NCBI GenBank assembly: GCA_020348385.1 | Contig: CP070750.1 | Span: forward strand, 3,742,553 to 3,806,552 | Direction: 5' to 3' | From: Candidatus Aminicenantota bacterium | GTDB lineage: Bacteria > Acidobacteriota > Aminicenantia > Aminicenantales > Aminicenantaceae | Length of the DNA stretch: 64,000 nucleotides | Shown here: positions 8,560 to 16,633 of the stretch, in pieces | Layout: every line of letters starts with the position of its first letter | Numbering within the stretch: position 1 is the stretch's first letter | Position numbers and translations under genes: made by a program | Notes under the pieces: generated by a model | Database searches by the model: none | Seen by the model: only the letters and a program-made list of their open reading frames with translations | What the model was told of the DNA's origin: nothing

Positions 8560-9639
8560 TTGAGATTCAAGACCATCCAATATATCGAGTGGTTCAAAAC
8601 AAAAGAAAAAGTCGCCGTAGACCTCTGCTCGAGCAGCGTCGCGCAGCTCCAAAAAAAAGATCTGGATATCGATTGGGACGCATTGGAAATAACTGGCGAT
8701 AACTTTTATGGCTATCCTCTTCTTATCGAGGCCATCGCAGAGAGATACGGTGTTAAGGAAAATAATGTCGTTACCACCATTGGAACGTCCCACGCCCTTT
8801 TTTTGGTTTGTGCGGCCCTAGTGGACTGCGGGGATGTCGTGCTGATTGAGAGCCCTGCTTATGAACCTATCCTATCCGTTCCCGAGGCCTTAGAAGCCAG
8901 AGTGAAAAGGCTTGACAGAAAATATGAGCAAGCTTATGGGTTATCTCTGGAAGAATTCCAGTCTATCCTAACACCGGCAACCAAGCTTGTCCTCCTGACA
9001 AATCTCCACAATCCCAGCGGCGTCCTGTTTTCCCGATCATTCCTATCGGAAGCGGTCCTGTCAGCACAAGAGAAAGGCATCCCAGTCGTTATCGATGAGA
9101 TTTATTTGGAATTCATGGACTCTGAGCCCACAGCCTTTCACCTTGCAGATAATGTCTTAGTCATTTCCAGTTTGACCAAAGTTTTTGGTTTAGGACACCT
9201 CCGGTGTGGGTGGGTGCTGGCCCAGCCTGAATTGGTCAAGAGGATGCGAAGGATCATTGATTATATCCATGTCGAGGGTACCTTTATCGGAGAGAAAATC
9301 GCACACCAAATGTTCGCCCATCTGGATACGATCAAAAGCAAAAACAAGGCACTTATCGAGGAAAACATGTCTACCGTGAAGGATTTGATCGACAGAGAAA
9401 CGAGCCTTTCTTGGGTAGAACCAGCAGGAGGTGTGGTGTGTTTTCCAAGGATCGAAACCGGGCTTACCGGAGATGAATTGGCTAAAAAGCTTCGAACCGA
9501 TCACGACACGGCAATCGTGCCCGGAAGTTTTTTTGAACGGCCACAGCATTTCCGTATAGGTTTTGGAGGCGACTCGGATAATTTGGTGAAAGGGTTGGCC
9601 CATATACGTGAAGTCTTGAGTGAAAATGCTTCGGAGTGA
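8560..9639 (+). CDS. Fold-type I PLP aminotransferase (class I/II), paralogue 1
   Basis: This 359-aa PLP enzyme has HNPSG, the cofactor-binding Asp in VVIDEIYLEF, the Schiff-base Lys in SSLTKVFGLGHLRCGW and the substrate-carboxylate Arg in FRIGFGGD. Its sequence is close in layout to a second enzyme at 25381-26484, so the two form a paralogue pair. The start is TTG at 8560, supported by AAAGGAG at 8546-8552. Substrate cannot be read from sequence; transamination or C-S lyase-like chemistry on amino acids is the family range. It stands alone between two minus-strand units. Confidence 0.86.
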   Translation: MRFKTIQYIEWFKTKEKVAVDLCSSSVAQLQKKDLDIDWDALEITGDNFYGYPLLIEAIAERYGVKENNVVTTIGTSHALFLVCAALVDCGDVVLIESPAYEPILSVPEALEARVKRLDRKYEQAYGLSLEEFQSILTPATKLVLLTNLHNPSGVLFSRSFLSEAVLSAQEKGIPVVIDEIYLEFMDSEPTAFHLADNVLVISSLTKVFGLGHLRCGWVLAQPELVKRMRRIIDYIHVEGTFIGEKIAHQMFAHLDTIKSKNKALIEENMSTVKDLIDRETSLSWVEPAGGVVCFPRIETGLTGDELAKKLRTDHDTAIVPGSFFERPQHFRIGFGGDSDNLVKGLAHIREVLSENASE

Positions 9640-9644
9640 GCGGA

Positions 9645-9836
9645 TTATTCCTTGATTTTCTTTTCCAATGATGTCGGCTTGACATCGAGAATTTTTGCCG
9701 TTTCTTTAAGGTTATTATCGGTCAAATTGAGAAGGTAGTTTACGTAGTTGTTTTTAACTTCCTCCAAAGAGGGGAATTTTTCACCGGGGTTTTGTTTTCT
9801 TTTCATTTCCAGGTAATAACCTAGATAAGTCGACAT
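9645..9836 (-). CDS. Orphan Fis-type helix-turn-helix protein (63 aa)
   Basis: This small protein ends in a Fis/HTH_8 motif (NLTDNNLKETAKILDVKPTSLEKK) very like the C-terminal DNA-binding domain of the sigma54 activator at 10713-12086 (LTENNLRKAAKILDISRTTPYSKL). It has neither the AAA+ nor the receiver domain. The ATG at 9836 is preferred over a longer frame because GAGGAA lies just upstream and the preceding gene ends 2 bp before it. It could bind the same operators as the activator and act as a dimeric competitor or cofactor; that is inference. Confidence 0.7.
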   Translation of the reverse strand: MSTYLGYYLEMKRKQNPGEKFPSLEEVKNNYVNYLLNLTDNNLKETAKILDVKPTSLEKKIKE

Positions 9837-9838
9837 CG

Positions 9839-10474
9839 TTATTTCCTCATGACGGATTGAATTTTGCGGATGTTGTTGGAAACGATATAGGACATGGCAA
9901 AATTTCCTGCAATAGAAAGAACCCAAGCGAGGGTCTTGTTTTTTTTGTGTATGCTTTTCAATACATAAAAATCGAAGGCGGAAATCCCGAGTTTGACAGC
10001 ACCGAATAAAAGCATATTTTTTGTGAAGGGACGCAAGATGGGATTGCCTTCTTCTAATCCTGTCAGCTGAAGCGCTTTGACAGTTGAGACGTAGTCCGCA
10101 ATGTTGAGTGCTGTGAGAGTCAAGAGAGAAGCTGTGAAAAGAGAATTTTCCAAACGGCTGGATTTTTTTTGGGTTCCATCGTGTACTTTTTGGCTGATTT
10201 GAACTTTTTTTCGCAGAGAGGGAAAGTTTTGATTCTGGTTCAAATGATAGTCACCTAAAAGCGTTAACAGGGGAACACTTTGGATTTCTTTTGATTTTTT
10301 TAGGGCGAGGCTGAAAACCATGGGCTCGAAATCGATTCCACCGACTTTGACGGGTGTCGGTTGATTTTCTTGTTTCCTGTCTGCGGCAGAACTGGGCAAA
10401 GCCCAACACAGGATGAGTCCCACAATAATAGTGGTCAGGAATCCTTTTTGTTTCAAATATTGTCTGGCAATCAT
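9839..10474 (-). CDS. Membrane protein, DUF5658-like, under sigma54 control
   Basis: The 211-aa product has an N-terminal hydrophobic signal or anchor (FLTTIIVGLILCWALP), a polar Gln/Asn/Lys-rich stretch, then three probable membrane helices. The segment LNIADYVSTVKALQ...EEGNPILRP resembles the pattern in small membrane proteins labelled DUF5658. The ATG at 10474 is chosen over the TTG at 10480 because AAGG lies at the right distance. The gene is preceded by a strong -24/-12 promoter and followed after 2 bp by the orphan HTH gene, so both are one operon. Function is unknown. Confidence 0.62.
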   Translation of the reverse strand: MIARQYLKQKGFLTTIIVGLILCWALPSSAADRKQENQPTPVKVGGIDFEPMVFSLALKKSKEIQSVPLLTLLGDYHLNQNQNFPSLRKKVQISQKVHDGTQKKSSRLENSLFTASLLTLTALNIADYVSTVKALQLTGLEEGNPILRPFTKNMLLFGAVKLGISAFDFYVLKSIHKKNKTLAWVLSIAGNFAMSYIVSNNIRKIQSVMRK

Positions 10475-10508
10475 GGTCAAGCCTTGAAAATTTATGAAGC
10501 TATAGGCT

Positions 10509-10526
10509 TAGCAAGAATGATGCCAG
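10509..10526 (-). promoter_or_regulatory. Sigma54 (-24/-12) promoter of the 9.6-10.5 kb operon
   Basis: Read on the minus strand this is CTGGCATCATTCTTGCTA. The GG (-24) and GC (-12) doublets are separated by exactly 10 bases, and it matches the sigma54 consensus TGGCAC-N5-TTGCW at all but one key position. The expected start site lies about 24 bases before the ATG at 10474. The adjacent gene encodes a sigma54-dependent activator, and two matching palindromes lie upstream. Confidence 0.8.
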
Positions 10527-10599
10527 AATCGAAGAATTTCATAAGATACAGAAAATAAAAATGTTATGGTTTATTTCCTGGAGATGCGTGCAGGAGGAA

Positions 10600-10616
10600 T
10601 GTTCAGTAGCTTAACA
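10600..10616. promoter_or_regulatory. Palindrome 1, candidate activator-binding site
   Basis: TGTTCA-N5-TTAACA, a 17-bp imperfect inverted repeat about 80 bp upstream of the -24 element. It shares half-sites with the palindrome at 10681 and has the size and spacing of enhancer sites bound by Fis-domain sigma54 activators. Confidence 0.6.
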
Positions 10617-10680
10617 TAGGCATTCACGGATTTACATTTTTTTGAGTTTATAAGCGAGGAAAGGCATACCGGAAGGATAG

Positions 10681-10697
10681 TGTTCAAAAAATGAACA
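10681..10697. promoter_or_regulatory. Palindrome 2, candidate activator-binding site
   Basis: TGTTCA-N5-TGAACA, a perfect 17-bp inverted repeat about 160 bp upstream of the -24 element and 16 bp beyond the stop codon of the activator gene. The motif TGTTCA-N5-TNAACA was not noticed anywhere else in the window. Confidence 0.62.
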
Positions 10698-10712
10698 TGT
10701 CAGATAATCCAA

Positions 10713-12086
10713 CTATTGACGGATCCCGTATTTTTTTAGTTTGCTGTACGGGGTAGTTCGGGAAATATCAAGTATCTTTGCGGCTTTTCTCAGATTGTTT
10801 TCTGTGAGTTTCAATATGTGGATAATGTAGTCCTTTCCCAGATCTTCCAGTGTGGAGAGATCTTCTTTTTCGATGAAGGGTATTTTGTCCAGTGAGTCAT
10901 AGTATTCCTGGAGGTGCTTGAGTAGATCCAGGATGTCGATGTAATTTTTCTTGCTAAGGATAGATGCGCTTTCGATGACATTCTCCAGCTCTCGGACGTT
11001 TCCGGGCCATGGATATTTCTGGAAGAGTTTTTGCGCTTGTCGAGAAATCCCATTTAACTCTTTCGAAAGATTTTTCCTTTTGATGTTTAAAAAATGCCTC
11101 ACCAGCAAGGGAATATCTTCTGGTTTTTTTCTCAGTGGATGAAGAAAAATTTCAACTTTGTTCAACCGGTAAAACAAGTCTTGTCGAAATGTACCCTTTT
11201 TGATTCCCTCTCTTAGGTTTTTGCTCGTAGCTGCAATCACACGGACGTTGACCGATCGTGTCTTGTTGGATCCGAGTGGACGGAATTGTCGGTGCTCCAA
11301 CACGCGCAGGAGCTTGGCTTGGACGGAAACGGGAATCTCTCCGATCTCGTCCAGAAAGATGATACCGTTATCGGCGGTTTCGAACAGACCTTTTTTGTCT
11401 TGGTCTGCTCCTGTGAATGCGCCCTTTGTATAACCGAAAAGCTCGGATTCGAAAAGATTCTCGGGAACAGCCACACAATCGCATACGATGAGTTTTCTTC
11501 TTTGTGGATCACCTAGCTTGTGAATGGCCCGGGCGACAAGTTCTTTTCCCGTTCCGGTCTCCCCAGTGATCAGAACACTCGAAAAGTGTTGAGCAATATT
11601 CTGGATGAGAGAAAAAATCTCGAGCATGTACGGGCTCTTTCCGATGATGCCATGGAAAGAATACTTTTTTTCCAGCTTTTGTTCTAACCGAAGGGTGTCT
11701 CTTCTGAGGGCCCGCTTTCGGGAGATGTTTTCTATGATCCGCTCTAGAGTTGCGGGATGAATCGGCTCTTTGAAAAAATCTGTTGCCCCCTTACCGATCC
11801 ATTCCACAATATCCTCTTCAGGAGCAGTGGCTCCCAATATCAAGACATCGATCAACGCGTCGAATGCTTTGATTTTTTTCAGCAGATCCAAGGCCTTTTT
11901 TTTATATTTGCGAAAATCTAGATCGATGACAACAACATGATTTTCATTTTCTATTAAAAAAGCGAGGACATCTTCCCGTGGGGCCAAGTAGTGGACGTCG
12001 TGATTCCTCGTTATGTCAGATTTTTTTAATTTATTGACGAATGACGGAGTCTCAGAAATAATCAGCAGTTGCATGCGTTGGGTCAT
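10713..12086 (-). CDS. Sigma54-dependent response regulator (receiver-like, AAA+, Fis HTH)
   Basis: This is an enhancer-binding activator of sigma54 RNA polymerase. The 457-aa protein has an N-terminal receiver-like domain (about 1-125) with a possible phospho-acceptor in VVIDLDF and the conserved Lys in FFKEPIHP. It is followed by the AAA+ domain with Walker A GETGTGKE (about 173), the sigma54-contacting GAFTGA loop (about 220), Walker B IIFLDEIGE and the arginine-finger region. It ends in an HTH_8 domain. No histidine kinase gene is adjacent. Its best candidate target is the neighbouring sigma54 promoter at 10509-10526. Confidence 0.93.
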   Translation of the reverse strand: MTQRMQLLIISETPSFVNKLKKSDITRNHDVHYLAPREDVLAFLIENENHVVVIDLDFRKYKKKALDLLKKIKAFDALIDVLILGATAPEEDIVEWIGKGATDFFKEPIHPATLERIIENISRKRALRRDTLRLEQKLEKKYSFHGIIGKSPYMLEIFSLIQNIAQHFSSVLITGETGTGKELVARAIHKLGDPQRRKLIVCDCVAVPENLFESELFGYTKGAFTGADQDKKGLFETADNGIIFLDEIGEIPVSVQAKLLRVLEHRQFRPLGSNKTRSVNVRVIAATSKNLREGIKKGTFRQDLFYRLNKVEIFLHPLRKKPEDIPLLVRHFLNIKRKNLSKELNGISRQAQKLFQKYPWPGNVRELENVIESASILSKKNYIDILDLLKHLQEYYDSLDKIPFIEKEDLSTLEDLGKDYIIHILKLTENNLRKAAKILDISRTTPYSKLKKYGIRQ

Positions 12087-12244
12087 GGCTAAATTTGTTT
12101 TAGTTTATCAATTTGACTCTCTTTTGACAATTCCCTTCGGGCTAACAAAATTATGTCGGATTCATTTAAAGTAGATTTCTTCCATCTTGCGTGGCATTAA
12201 TAATCTGCATTAAAGCGAAGGGTATGCCTAATGGAAAATTCAAG

Positions 12245-15200
12245 CTAGTTGTTTTTTTGGATTTTTCCCGGACGGCTTCGCACAAGTTGAATATGAACTC
12301 TATCTTGGCCTTCTTCTTCTATGCGCACTGTTTCGTACTGGGCTTGAGACAGATATTTGGCATGGGCTCTCAGGTATGTCAATCCCTGGGTGACCAAAAA
12401 ATCGAGCCATTTCTCCTGAGCCGTTTCATCCATCAATTCGGGTGTTTCTTCCACAAAGGTTATGCGGCGCCTGTTAGAGAGCTTGCTTTCCCGGGAGGAA
12501 CGTCTTTTGGCATACAGGTTCACGCCATCATGGTTTTCCAAGTAATTCATGTGTGGTTGCCAGCGTGCAGCCCAGCGGTAATACCGATCGTAAAATTTCC
12601 TGTTCGATTCCTTAAATTTTGTGTTTGCGTTGATCTCCTGTGTGATGGAATTCCTCAGCTCTTCTCCGGCTTTGGCCCATTTTTCGTATAGAGGGAGCGA
12701 TAGAGCCCTGTAATAGGCAAACCATCCCCTTGGGATCCAGTAATCGCGGAATTGATAGGGGATGTAGTTGGAAAATTGTTGTACCCATTCGTGAGAAGGA
12801 TAGCCATGGAGATTGAGGTAGATGTCCGGGAGCCATTTATCATAAAGATTTTTGCGCACTCTGGCCTCGGGAAGAATAGGCTTGGATGCTCCGACCTGGT
12901 ATCCCACATCGATCCCTAAAGAGGTGTAACGCCCCGCGTGCAGGCTGTGAAACGGCGTTATTTTTTGAAGATCGTAGGCCAGTTCTGCGCCGTCGGGGTT
13001 TTCCATCGGGTGAAGGATGAAATTGATATTTTTTATGTATTCCCGGTATACCGGATCTTCAGCCAGAAGTTCGGCAAATTTCAGGATGTAATTTGTGGCC
13101 GACACCTCATTGGCGTGCTGCCGCCCGCTGAGATAAAGGGTAGGTTTACGAGAAATGAGACGTGGGATAGAGATATATTTTTCAAGCGGAGTGAAGACCT
13201 CCAGAACAGGGATCTTCCGGTTTTCGTAGGATTTTCCTCCTATATAGGTACGTACGCTTTCGAAACGGTCCAACTGTTCCACCAGGTCCAGGCACATCTG
13301 GGGCGATATGATCTCCTCCGTGGGAATCGAGACTTCATCAGGAAAGGATTTGGCTGAATTCGTCTTTTCTTTAGTGCTTAGAGGTTCGAGCAAAAAAATC
13401 TCTTCCTTTTCCCAATCTTTGTGTTTAGATATGACTGCCAAAGAATGGAGGTTCGGGAAGCCAAAAGGTTGATCCACGACGCCATCGCTTTGCAGCTCTT
13501 TGTAGGCGTCGATAATTTCGAGAAGCGTCAGGTAATCTTTTTCTTTTTCGAATTCCAATTCGGCCGTCAGTTTTTCTATTCTTTCTTCCATCCCGTTGTA
13601 GATGAAAGAAGGAACTTGAAGGCTTTTGGCTTTCAGATTAGGAAATGTGAATTTTTTGTCTTTTTTTCTTCGTTCCTCCTCTTTCCACTCTAAAACCATC
13701 TCTGGAGAGCGAGCCTGCCAGTCATCAAAAGTGATTTTGGCCTTGCCCTTTTTTCCTTCGGAGGAGGGGTAGATCTTTGGGAGAATATTGCCTGGGGCAG
13801 AAAGCCGAGAAGTATCTTCGGGAATTTCATCATCCTGTTCCAGCTCGATCTCGGTTATTCCTCGAAAAAAATCAAGCGTGTCGAAATAAATTTCGTCGTG
13901 AATGGCTTCTAGGCTGCTCACGATTTCCTCATCCAATCCGATCTTGAAATCGGGTTCGCTGAACCACATTTCGATCAACATTCTTTTGAAATACGGCTGT
14001 TTCTGTAATGTAGGGTGGTTCCCGGTTTTTTTCAGGATGTGGGAATAGACTTCCTTAAGAATTTCTTCCTGGTAAAATTCCCAAAACTTCTCCAAGTCGC
14101 TGGTTAGTCCAGTGTCCAGAACTTCCCTTCGGTCTCGTTCGATCCGGATCCAGCCTGTGGTCAATTTGACCTTTCCCCATTCAGGGAGAGATTTCATATA
14201 AACTGCTTCCTTGATATGCGGTGAAAAATGATCTTGGAAGAGAATTTTATCCGATTGATCATAAGCCAAAAAATCATAGATTGGTTCTTCGGTGTCTTTC
14301 ATCTCAAACGTAATCATATCCAACGGAATTTTTATTTTCTCGGCGATGAGCTCATCCACGGGATAGAGTTCCTGTAACCAGCGATAGGATTCGCTGTAGA
14401 ATCGCTTGGGTTGGGAAAAGTCCTCAGTCTCAGGGGCAAACCGGATGAGTACGTGGTGAACGTTTTTGTCCCAAAGCCTTGGGAGAACTTTCTCAATGAT
14501 CCAGAAAAAGCCCTGTTTGTAAGAGCAGGAAACATCCACATCATAACGAGGGAAACCGGAGGCTCTAAGGAGATCTTCGACCTTTTGTTTGATCCTTTTC
14601 CTGACATCAGGGGATTCACTCACGCCAACGCTAATCCCGATAGGAGAATCAGAAACCTGCCATTTTTTCACATCCTCCTGGATCAGCTGGATGGCATCAT
14701 CCCCCTCCCAGGAGAATTCTTTTTCCTTTTGGAATATGTTTTTGCTGTCTCTCAGGGCAAACTCTTGTATGTCGATCTTTTTGACATCCAGGGTTTCATC
14801 CAAGAATTCATGGACGTGTTGCATAAATTTTTTATTTTCTTCTGGGAGGAAAACGCGAAGATTGAAGTGGTCGAATTTTTTATCCTCGAGGTCCTTGACG
14901 TAAGTTTGGAGGCTTATCCAGAAATGGGCTTCAGCGCTTCCCCTTTTTCCCTCTAAAAATTCTTCCAGCGCAACGGGAACATCCTGCACTTTGGCATGCC
15001 CCTCACCGAATTCACTGAAATACGGAAAGGTCCTGCCAATAAAGAAGAGGGTTTTTTGAAGCCCTAGCGCATCCTCTTCTAAAATCACCATTGCACTCGA
15101 CTTGTTGAGCGCCTGAGGAACGATCTGCACCTTTCCCCAGCCTTTTTCCATTGGCGACTTTTTAAGCTTTCCAGCATCCTGCAGTTCCCGACTCCAGTGG

Positions 15201-16384
15201 TTATCTTTGCCGATGAGAATCGGTGCTTTAAGGGTTTGTTTGTTTTCGATTTCTTTGTCTAGATAGGCCATCGGAAAAGAGATACCGGCCGTGTTGAGAG
15301 CCAGGCGCGATGTCAGCCAATGGGCTCCTGGGGAAGGAGTGTTCTGGGGGAGGATCACGACGCTGTCCAGTGTATCCAGGATATTGTCTCTGTCGGCGTC
15401 GGAATAAAATCCTTTGGCTGTGAAAAGGTTGGTAAGGTCAAATTCTTTTCCCGACTTACCGGGTCGGAAGCGGGGCTTATAGGAAGGCGTAAGCATTCTT
15501 TTAGGATGGCCCATTCGAGGCAAAGATAATGTTGAAGCTTTCCCGTTGGATCGGAGCTCGAACGTGATCTTGGCACAACCTGGAAAAGAAAGGGTGTCTG
15601 TCCTGATCCCTCGTTTATGGTCATGTTTGAGCTCTTCAAGGGTCTTGATGGCCTGTGTCTGGGCCTCGGGGTGAACGAAATCGATTGCAACAGACAGGTC
15701 TTTGATTTCTCCTCTGTCAAACCTCAGTTTTTTTATGGCATCATGAGGGGATTTTAGTGTCGGAAAACGGTAACAGGCTTTCACGATCTCTATTTGCGAA
15801 CAGGGAAGCTGTTGGAATTCGAAAAATGTGTGGAGGTCTTCCTCCAAAGAGAGATAAGTATCACCTTCTTCTCGTCCCCAAATTTCCCACAGGTATGGCC
15901 ATCGGAGGAAAAATTCCCGTGCCGTATGCAATAGCGCTTCATCCGAACCCGCCACCACAACAAGGCCACTATGCAAGTTGTCAGAGAACAGAGCTACGAT
16001 TCCTTGATCTTTATCCAGTTTGTCTAGGGAGAGTTTTTCCTGCGCAGACCACTTTTTAACGGCGTCCAGGTTTGATCCAAGCAGGATGGGATATATGGAG
16101 GAAGGAATTTTATTGAGTTCGGATTCTTTTTTTACCAGAGAAAAATCGACAACCAGGCTATCGAAATTCGCACGGGCAGCGATGTCAGAGGCTGCAGCAA
16201 TCTCGCAAGCCGAGGGCTCGTCAGGAATGACGATACACAGGGCCACTTTATCTGCAAAACCGTCTTTGTCCTGGTCGAGTATTCCTTTTCCCAGGTTAAA
16301 CACATCAGACAGGCTTTCGATTTCCGCCCCCTCACTAGAGAAGGCAAACCATATCATCATCAGAACAAACACGCTTTTTTTCAT
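12245..16384 (-). CDS. Giant exported M14-family metallopeptidase-like protein (about 1380 aa)
   Basis: M14 enzymes are zinc carboxypeptidases. The protein starts with a signal peptide (MKKSVFVLMMIWFAFSSEGAE); ATG 16384 or 16387 is preferred over an upstream ATG because AGAGGTG lies just before. The peptidase domain is C-terminal (about residues 1090-1380) and shows the zinc pair H-x2-E in GRQHANEVSA and the third His in YLNLHGYP. The large N-terminal part has two copies of a calcium-binding-like motif (DQDKDGFADK and DADRDNILDTLD), each followed by a similar alpha/beta segment, and long acidic stretches. Such length is well beyond a normal M14 enzyme (300-600 aa). Confidence 0.8.
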   Translation of the reverse strand: MKKSVFVLMMIWFAFSSEGAEIESLSDVFNLGKGILDQDKDGFADKVALCIVIPDEPSACEIAAASDIAARANFDSLVVDFSLVKKESELNKIPSSIYPILLGSNLDAVKKWSAQEKLSLDKLDKDQGIVALFSDNLHSGLVVVAGSDEALLHTAREFFLRWPYLWEIWGREEGDTYLSLEEDLHTFFEFQQLPCSQIEIVKACYRFPTLKSPHDAIKKLRFDRGEIKDLSVAIDFVHPEAQTQAIKTLEELKHDHKRGIRTDTLSFPGCAKITFELRSNGKASTLSLPRMGHPKRMLTPSYKPRFRPGKSGKEFDLTNLFTAKGFYSDADRDNILDTLDSVVILPQNTPSPGAHWLTSRLALNTAGISFPMAYLDKEIENKQTLKAPILIGKDNHWSRELQDAGKLKKSPMEKGWGKVQIVPQALNKSSAMVILEEDALGLQKTLFFIGRTFPYFSEFGEGHAKVQDVPVALEEFLEGKRGSAEAHFWISLQTYVKDLEDKKFDHFNLRVFLPEENKKFMQHVHEFLDETLDVKKIDIQEFALRDSKNIFQKEKEFSWEGDDAIQLIQEDVKKWQVSDSPIGISVGVSESPDVRKRIKQKVEDLLRASGFPRYDVDVSCSYKQGFFWIIEKVLPRLWDKNVHHVLIRFAPETEDFSQPKRFYSESYRWLQELYPVDELIAEKIKIPLDMITFEMKDTEEPIYDFLAYDQSDKILFQDHFSPHIKEAVYMKSLPEWGKVKLTTGWIRIERDRREVLDTGLTSDLEKFWEFYQEEILKEVYSHILKKTGNHPTLQKQPYFKRMLIEMWFSEPDFKIGLDEEIVSSLEAIHDEIYFDTLDFFRGITEIELEQDDEIPEDTSRLSAPGNILPKIYPSSEGKKGKAKITFDDWQARSPEMVLEWKEEERRKKDKKFTFPNLKAKSLQVPSFIYNGMEERIEKLTAELEFEKEKDYLTLLEIIDAYKELQSDGVVDQPFGFPNLHSLAVISKHKDWEKEEIFLLEPLSTKEKTNSAKSFPDEVSIPTEEIISPQMCLDLVEQLDRFESVRTYIGGKSYENRKIPVLEVFTPLEKYISIPRLISRKPTLYLSGRQHANEVSATNYILKFAELLAEDPVYREYIKNINFILHPMENPDGAELAYDLQKITPFHSLHAGRYTSLGIDVGYQVGASKPILPEARVRKNLYDKWLPDIYLNLHGYPSHEWVQQFSNYIPYQFRDYWIPRGWFAYYRALSLPLYEKWAKAGEELRNSITQEINANTKFKESNRKFYDRYYRWAARWQPHMNYLENHDGVNLYAKRRSSRESKLSNRRRITFVEETPELMDETAQEKWLDFLVTQGLTYLRAHAKYLSQAQYETVRIEEEGQDRVHIQLVRSRPGKIQKNN

Positions 16385-16582
16385 CATTGCACCTCTTACC
16401 ATGTTGATAGCACATCCAGGGCTTTTGTACAAATTTTTGACCGTTTATGAAGGTCATAAAAGCCTGGTTCCATCTTGACAATCGGGAACATTTCGGCTAA
16501 GGTAGCTGTTTCTTAACATAAAAATAAGGATACCATATATTGTATGCATAAAAGGGAAATATAGAATATATTGATTTTTTTC

Positions 16583-16612
16583 TTGACATCAAATTAAAAA
16601 AGTCTATATAAT
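16583..16612 (+). promoter_or_regulatory. Sigma70-type promoter of the SpoIID-like gene
   Basis: Both hexamers are consensus: TTGACA at 16583-16588 and TATAAT at 16607-16612, with an 18-bp A+T-rich spacer. The predicted start site lies only about 15 bases before the ATG at 16634, so the mRNA leader is short and no good ribosome site is visible in it. The 246-bp divergent gap (16388-16633) also serves the M14 gene; there is an inverted repeat at 16416-16467 on its side. Confidence 0.75.
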
Positions 16613-16633
16613 TTTTCCAAGAAACACCATCCA

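Noticed and set aside
12191..12691. 166-codon plus-strand frame overlapping the 3' end of the M14 gene
   Set aside because: Antisense to the conserved peptidase domain; no motif or start signal.
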